From assembly GCF_002752675.1 (NCBI RefSeq), contig NZ_CP024608.1, positions 6,510,001 to 6,574,000 on the forward strand: a stretch of DNA of 64,000 nucleotides, in the 5' to 3' direction. This DNA comes from Massilia violaceinigra. Its GTDB lineage: Bacteria; Pseudomonadota; Gammaproteobacteria; Burkholderiales; Burkholderiaceae_D. Position 1 is the stretch's first letter. Each line of letters opens with the position of its first letter. Positions 59,502 to 64,000 of this stretch are shown one piece after another. The notes beneath the pieces were generated by a model. The model worked only from the letters and a program-made list of their open reading frames with translations. It was not told the DNA's origin and ran no database searches. A program made the translations under genes and the position numbers.

Positions 59502-60656
59502 ATGAACATCGCCCTCCGCCCCCTCCTCGCCAGCGTGGCTGTCGCCTTCTTTTTGTCCGGCTGCGTGAGCACGCCGGGCACGGATGCCTCCAAGGCCACG
59601 CCCCAGTACGGCGTGCTGGTCCAGAACGGCAAGCTGACCGAAGAAGGCGAACTGCGGCGCGACCTGGGGCTCGAACATTCGACCGCCGGGCGCCACGCCG
59701 CCGCCTACGCCCAATGGCTGCCGCTGGCCGAGCAGGGCCACAGCGCATCCCAGTTCAACCTGGGCCTGATGCTGCGCGACGGCCTCGGCGTGCCGGCCGA
59801 TGCCGCCAAGTCGCTCGAATGGACGCGCAAGGCGGCCGCCGCCAACTATCCCGACGCCTACCTCGCCTTGGGCGTGCGCCATGCCAACGGCACCGGCGTG
59901 ACCAAGGACCCGGCCGAAGCGCTGCGCCTGTGGCGCCAGGGCGCCGCGCTGGGCGACGCCAACAGCGCGTTCTATGCCGGCCAGGCCCTGTTCTTCGGCC
60001 TTGACGTGCCGCGCGACGGCCCCGGCGGCCTCAAGCTGCTGCTGCAGGCGGCCCAGGCCGACACGCCCAGCGTGCGCGCCCAGTCGATCCTCGGCATGAT
60101 CTACCTGACCGGCGAAGATGGCGTGGCGCGCGACTACGCCAAGGCGCGCCAGTGGCTGTCGCTGGCCGCGGCCGGCGAAGAAAGCCAGGCCCAGCACCAC
60201 CTGGGCGTGATGTACCAGTTCGGGCGCGGCGGCCCGGCCGACGTGCGTAAAGCGGTGGCCTGGTACGAACGCGCCGCGCGCCAGGGCAATCCGGCCTCGC
60301 TCAACAACCTGGCCACCTTCTACAAGAACGGCAAGGTCTTGCCGAAAGACGTGAAAAAGGCGCGCGAGTATTTCGAACGCGCCCACGAAGGCGGCAACCT
60401 GGACGCCACGGTGAACCTGGCGGACATGCTGTTCCTGGGCCGCGCCGCCGAGGCCGAGCGCGACAAGGCGGTAGCGCTGTACAAGCAGGCCGCCGAAGCG
60501 GCGCACCCACCGGGCCAGTGCCGCTATGCGCGCGCGCTGCGCCATGGCGAAGGCGTCACCGCCAGCGCGGCCGACGCGGCGCTGTGGGCCGGCAAGGCCA
60601 AGGCCGCGAAACAGGCGTGCGACACCAGGCTGCCGCTTGCGACGTTCCTGAAATAA
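59502..60656 (+). CDS. Sel1-repeat lipoprotein
   Basis: This 384-residue protein has a lipoprotein signal with Cys21 (FFLSGC). About eight Sel1-like repeats (36-38 residues each, A-x2-LG-x-MY-x-x-G-x-G-V type) follow between about 70 and 370. Sel1 repeats are TPR-like scaffolds found in envelope signalling and stress proteins. It is the third exported helical-repeat protein in a row, 40 bases after the TPR gene. Confidence 0.85.
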   Translation: MNIALRPLLASVAVAFFLSGCVSTPGTDASKATPQYGVLVQNGKLTEEGELRRDLGLEHSTAGRHAAAYAQWLPLAEQGHSASQFNLGLMLRDGLGVPADAAKSLEWTRKAAAANYPDAYLALGVRHANGTGVTKDPAEALRLWRQGAALGDANSAFYAGQALFFGLDVPRDGPGGLKLLLQAAQADTPSVRAQSILGMIYLTGEDGVARDYAKARQWLSLAAAGEESQAQHHLGVMYQFGRGGPADVRKAVAWYERAARQGNPASLNNLATFYKNGKVLPKDVKKAREYFERAHEGGNLDATVNLADMLFLGRAAEAERDKAVALYKQAAEAAHPPGQCRYARALRHGEGVTASAADAALWAGKAKAAKQACDTRLPLATFLK

Positions 60657-60824
60657 TCTTCCGCGCATCCGCAACCCGGCGCACGCGTGCGCCGATGGAC
60701 CTGGCGCGCGGATGTGTGTACATTTTCATCATGGCCCGCCTTGCACCGTCACTGTGCGGGCAGCACCCCCGCGCGCACCACCGGTTTCGATGCCGGCGCC
60801 CCCCAACCTCTCGACGAGAACGCC

Positions 60825-61886
60825 ATGAACCCACAGTCTTCCCCAGACGCCGTACCCGCCGGCGGCTTCTTCACTGCCGCGGCCAACTATGGCGTCGCCG
60901 CGCCGCGCCCGCGCCTTCTGCTGGTGACGCTGATGCTCATCGCGCTGTGCATCTTGCTGATCACCGCGATCGACTTCGCCTTTCTGTCGGAGCGGGTGAA
61001 CTTCACGCTCAGCATGACCGAGGTAAAGGCGACCACCTACGAAGCGCTGCGCGCCAACGAAATGAACACCATCCTGTTCGTCACGGCGGTGATGGGCGGC
61101 GTGCTGGCGCTGATCGCGTTCGGGCGCGGCTGGGCGCGCTGGGTCTGGCTGCTGGTATGCATGCTGGCCGGCAGCGCGCTGGCGCTGATCTGGGTTGCCC
61201 TGATGTTCCAGTATGCACCGGGCGCCGCCATGATCAAGTGCGCCGTGTACGTGATGCTTGTCGTGCTCAGCTGCCTGCTGTTCGCGCCGTCGAGCAATGC
61301 ATGGTTCCGCCAGCTCAAGGAGCTGCGCAACAATCCGCGCCGGCAGGCGGCAACGCCGGCGGCCTGGCAGAGCGCCGCCCCGGCCGATGGTAAGGCATAC
61401 GATCCGTACGCGCCCCCGGGCGGCTTGTCCGGCGTGTCCGGCGCGGCCCTCGCTCCAGTGGTACTCCCGCCGCGTCCCCTCACCGCGACGGCGGGCCTGG
61501 GGCTGTGCGTGCTGGCCTCGCTGGCCGGCATGGTCATCTCGCTGATCTACATGCCCGACGTGCTGGCCGCCCAGAGCGTGGCGCTCGGCACCGGCATGAT
61601 GAAAAACCTCGTGTACGGCAGCCTGATCGTCGGCACCGTCATCGTGATGTTGCTGATGTACTTTATCGCGCGCGCTTCGAACGTGGCACGCTGGATCTGG
61701 CTGGTGCTGGCCATCATCGGCTTCTTCAATTCCATCAATGCCTTCAAGACGGCGTTCGTGGTGTCGACCCTGTACGGCTCGCTGGCGGTCATTACCCAGC
61801 TCATCGTGCTGGCCGGGACCATCCTGCTGTTCGTTCCCGCCTCCAACCAGTGGGTGCGCGATACGGCGCAGGCGCGCCGGCCGTAA
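60825..61886 (+). CDS. Hypothetical polytopic membrane protein
   Basis: This 353-residue protein has two homologous-looking halves, each with about four membrane segments (roughly 27-155 and 225-345). They are joined by a cytoplasmic Pro/Ala/Gly-rich linker (about 160-215). The duplication suggests a fused pair of four-helix membrane units. The start at ATG 60825 removes a Cys/Arg-rich upstream extension that does not look coding. No transporter or enzyme motif is recognised. Confidence 0.7.
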   Translation: MNPQSSPDAVPAGGFFTAAANYGVAAPRPRLLLVTLMLIALCILLITAIDFAFLSERVNFTLSMTEVKATTYEALRANEMNTILFVTAVMGGVLALIAFGRGWARWVWLLVCMLAGSALALIWVALMFQYAPGAAMIKCAVYVMLVVLSCLLFAPSSNAWFRQLKELRNNPRRQAATPAAWQSAAPADGKAYDPYAPPGGLSGVSGAALAPVVLPPRPLTATAGLGLCVLASLAGMVISLIYMPDVLAAQSVALGTGMMKNLVYGSLIVGTVIVMLLMYFIARASNVARWIWLVLAIIGFFNSINAFKTAFVVSTLYGSLAVITQLIVLAGTILLFVPASNQWVRDTAQARRP

Positions 61887-61912
61887 CTCCCCTAACCATC
61901 ACTAAAAAAACC

Positions 61913-62770
61913 ATGCACACTCCCCTATCGTCAGCAGTCCGCTTCGTCACGCAGCTTGCCCTCGCCAGCCTGGTGCTGTGCCAGGCCGCCCAGGCCGCCC
62001 CCGCCACCGACGCGCGCATGCGCGAGTATTTCCAGGCCGTCGGCACCGAGCGTCACTTGAGCATTTCGAGCGAGGCATTCAAGAAAGGCTACGAGGAAGA
62101 CTGGAGCAAGGAACGCGATCCGGTACAAAAGGCAAGCAAGAAAATCGTCATGGACCACTTCAACGAGGTGGTCAGCACCAAACTGGTGTGGGAAAAGCTC
62201 GAGCCGCTCGCCATCGAGAGCTATCAGCAAGAGCTGAGCGACAGCGATGTGCAGGAAATGATCGCGCACGCCAACAGCCCGGCCGGGAAAGTTGGCAATC
62301 AGAAATTGATCCCGGCGCTGCTCGGGCAGCTGCCGATGATCCAGCAATACCTGATGGCGGCGCTGTCCGAGCTTACCAACAGAAAAGGGCCGCCCAAGCC
62401 GCTCCCTGCGATGCCGCCGCCAGGACCGAACGACGCGCTGCTGCAAAGCTTCCTGCGCGATATCCCTGGCGAAAGGGAAGAGTTCGAAGGGCGCATCGCG
62501 CCGACGGTGGACATGATGGCCAGCGCCCTCACCAGGAACGAAAGCGTCAAATCGCGGGCGCGGATCGCGCGCGCAGTCGCCAGCGTGAAGAAGCGCCTCT
62601 CGTTCGACAACGTCACGGCCCTCAAGGCACGCATGCTCGCCAATGCGCTGAGCGCCGACGAGATCAACATGCTGATGGAAGACAACCGCCGCCCGGAACG
62701 CCAGGCGCAGATACGCAAGGTGCGCAAGGCCGAGCAGGAATTCCAGGGGCGCATGATGGGAATCATGTAA
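61913..62770 (+). CDS. Exported DUF2059-like protein, paralogue 1
   Basis: This 285-residue protein has a signal peptide (cleavage near QAAQAAP, residue 28). A DUF2059-like helical domain follows, with a start of the RMREYFQAVGTERH type and a YQQELSDSDVQEMIAHANSP block. Two further paralogues follow at 62850 and 63871. DUF2059 proteins are periplasmic and of unknown function. There is little intergenic space (26 bases) after the membrane protein gene. Confidence 0.75.
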   Translation: MHTPLSSAVRFVTQLALASLVLCQAAQAAPATDARMREYFQAVGTERHLSISSEAFKKGYEEDWSKERDPVQKASKKIVMDHFNEVVSTKLVWEKLEPLAIESYQQELSDSDVQEMIAHANSPAGKVGNQKLIPALLGQLPMIQQYLMAALSELTNRKGPPKPLPAMPPPGPNDALLQSFLRDIPGEREEFEGRIAPTVDMMASALTRNESVKSRARIARAVASVKKRLSFDNVTALKARMLANALSADEINMLMEDNRRPERQAQIRKVRKAEQEFQGRMMGIM

Positions 62771-62849
62771 GCGCCAACCCGTCACGGCGGCAGCATCGCC
62801 GCATGTTTCACATTTCCTCAACCTCTAACGAAAGCCTATCTTGCAACCA

Positions 62850-63797
62850 ATGTTCACCAAAGTCGCGCGTTCGCTCGCGCAAGCATTCATCGTCACCCTG
62901 GCCCTGTCGCAAGCAGCCCACGCCGAACCAGCCACCAGGGAGAGCCTGCAGCGCTACTTCGACGCCGCCAAGTCCGAGCGCATCGCCGACACGGCGGCCA
63001 AAGCCATGCTCAGGAACGAAGGGGGCGCATTGCAAGCGGAGAACGACCCCAAGGCAAAGGCAAAACTGGCCACCCGCTATGAGCGCCTGTACGGTATCGT
63101 GCGCAAGCATGTCGTCTCGACCGTGTTCGGACCGAAGGCCATCGCCGACTACCAGCAATACTTGCAGGAAGCGGATGTCAAGGACATGATCGTCATGGCG
63201 CAAAGCCCGTTCGGCCAGAACTTCCTCGACAAGATCAACCCGGTGCTGCAGATGCAACCGGCGGTGGTCGATGGCTATGTGTCCAAGCGCATCCAGGAAA
63301 TGAAGGCGCGCACGGACGACAGCGTGCCGCCGCCTGTTGCGCTGCCAAAGCCGGCGGCCGGCTCGAAGGAAGCACTGGCGCAGGCCATGATGCTGGAATG
63401 GCCCGACGCGCGCGAGCAGTTCACCAAGGGCATGGCGCAGGTGGCGGACAAGTCGCTGGAACAGGCGGCCTCGTTCGAGAGCCAGGGCAATACCGACCTG
63501 GCCAAGCGCGTGCGGCGCTTCGCCACGGCGGTCCGGACCGAATTCAAGTTTGAAGAGGTGGCGGCAGCCCAGGCGCGCATGATCGCCGAGGAAATGAGCG
63601 AGGCGGACATCGCTACGCTCACGGCGGAAAACAAGAATCCCGCGCGCTTCGCGCAACGCCGCAATATCGAGCAGATCGAAGCGGAACTGATGGGCCGCGC
63701 AGGCGCCTCCCTGAAGTCGGCAGAGATGCAGAAACTGCTCGCAGGCGAGCAAGCCGCTGCCAAACCGGCCAAGGCTGGCAAGGCCACCAGCAAATAA
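62850..63797 (+). CDS. Exported DUF2059-like protein, paralogue 2
   Basis: This 315-residue protein has a signal peptide ending HAAHAEP-like (SQAAHAEPAT). A domain parallel to paralogue 1 follows, with ESLQRYFDAAKSERI, YQQYLQEADVKDMIVMAQSP and a C-terminal AQARMIAEEMSEADIATL block matching ALKARMLANALSADEINML of paralogue 1. It ends in a Lys/Ala tail. ATG at 62850 is used; a TTG three codons earlier is possible. Confidence 0.75.
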   Translation: MFTKVARSLAQAFIVTLALSQAAHAEPATRESLQRYFDAAKSERIADTAAKAMLRNEGGALQAENDPKAKAKLATRYERLYGIVRKHVVSTVFGPKAIADYQQYLQEADVKDMIVMAQSPFGQNFLDKINPVLQMQPAVVDGYVSKRIQEMKARTDDSVPPPVALPKPAAGSKEALAQAMMLEWPDAREQFTKGMAQVADKSLEQAASFESQGNTDLAKRVRRFATAVRTEFKFEEVAAAQARMIAEEMSEADIATLTAENKNPARFAQRRNIEQIEAELMGRAGASLKSAEMQKLLAGEQAAAKPAKAGKATSK

Positions 63798-63870
63798 CAG
63801 GCATCCTCGTAACAGCGGCCTCGCTGGCAGCAGCGGGCCGCCATTCAACAATACCAACCAGTACCGCCCC

Positions 63871-64000
63871 ATGAAGAACGTCTTGCATACACCGCTCATC
63901 AACGCCGCGCGCGCGCTCGCGCAGGCATGCATTGTCACGCTGGCTTTGGTACACGGCGCCCACGCCGCACCGGCCACCGAGGAAAGCCTGCGCCGCTACT
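63871..64000 (+). CDS. Exported DUF2059-like protein, paralogue 3 (partial, cut by window end)
   Basis: The first 43 codons encode a signal peptide (ALAQACIVTLALVHGAHAAP) and the start of the mature domain (ATEESLRRY), which closely matches paralogue 2. The gene continues beyond the window. It makes a tandem set of at least three related genes. Confidence 0.7.
   Translation, partial: MKNVLHTPLINAARALAQACIVTLALVHGAHAAPATEESLRRY

Overview
The window is GC-rich bacterial chromosome. The encoded proteins and the gene order point to Oxalobacteraceae (Betaproteobacteria, Massilia/Telluria/Duganella-like). The order includes glmM-folP-ftsH-rlmE with divergent yhbY, greA-carB-carA, pstSCAB-phoU-phoB-phoR divergent from ppk-sixA, radA-alr divergent from lplT, and tsaB-rimI-uracil glycosylase. 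This assignment is from protein character and synteny only; no rRNA is present.

Layout. 1-2382: right end of a prophage carrying a lysis cassette (terminator, small protein, collagen-like membrane protein, holin-like protein, SAR endolysin, Rz with nested Rz1). It stops in a truncated tRNA-Arg(TCT) next to an intact tRNA-Pro(TGG). 2691-14000: housekeeping genes for cell-wall precursor, folate, proteolysis, rRNA methylation, ribosome assembly, transcript elongation and carbamoyl phosphate. 14100-19700: mostly hypothetical and secreted proteins, a candidate small RNA, a GlcG/HbpS-like protein and a patatin lipoprotein. 19915-29417: a complete phosphate regulon (PhoR, PhoB, PhoU, PstBACS) with a clear Pho box, divergent from polyphosphate kinase and SixA.

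29849-42820: accessory, plant-polymer-facing region. It has a PotF-like polyamine-binding protein, an FCD-family GntR regulator, a lone pseudopilin, two pectate lyases (PL3 and PL1) and a compact nine-gene type II secretion/type IV pilus-like operon. The operon has a PilM/N/O-like platform and only two pseudopilins. Copies of the palindrome TTTGGT-N3-ACCAAA lie upstream of the PL1 lyase and upstream of the secretion operon. I infer that lyases and exporter form one regulated pectin-degradation module. This is the most interesting system in the window.

43145-44508: a self-regulated ArsR-SRPBCC-YdeI stress-type operon. 44580-46190: decayed mobile DNA (tailspike-like pseudogene and an IS3-type transposase remnant). 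46233-49436: a PuuA-like glutamine synthetase, an isolated FliD and a PilZ protein. 49497-56889: housekeeping (radA, alr, lplT, DUF1853, uracil-DNA glycosylase, rimI, tsaB, thioredoxin-like). 56993-64000: a run of same-strand envelope or exported proteins (coiled coil with 33-bp repeats, TPR, Sel1, membrane protein) ending in three tandem DUF2059-like paralogues, the last cut by the window edge.
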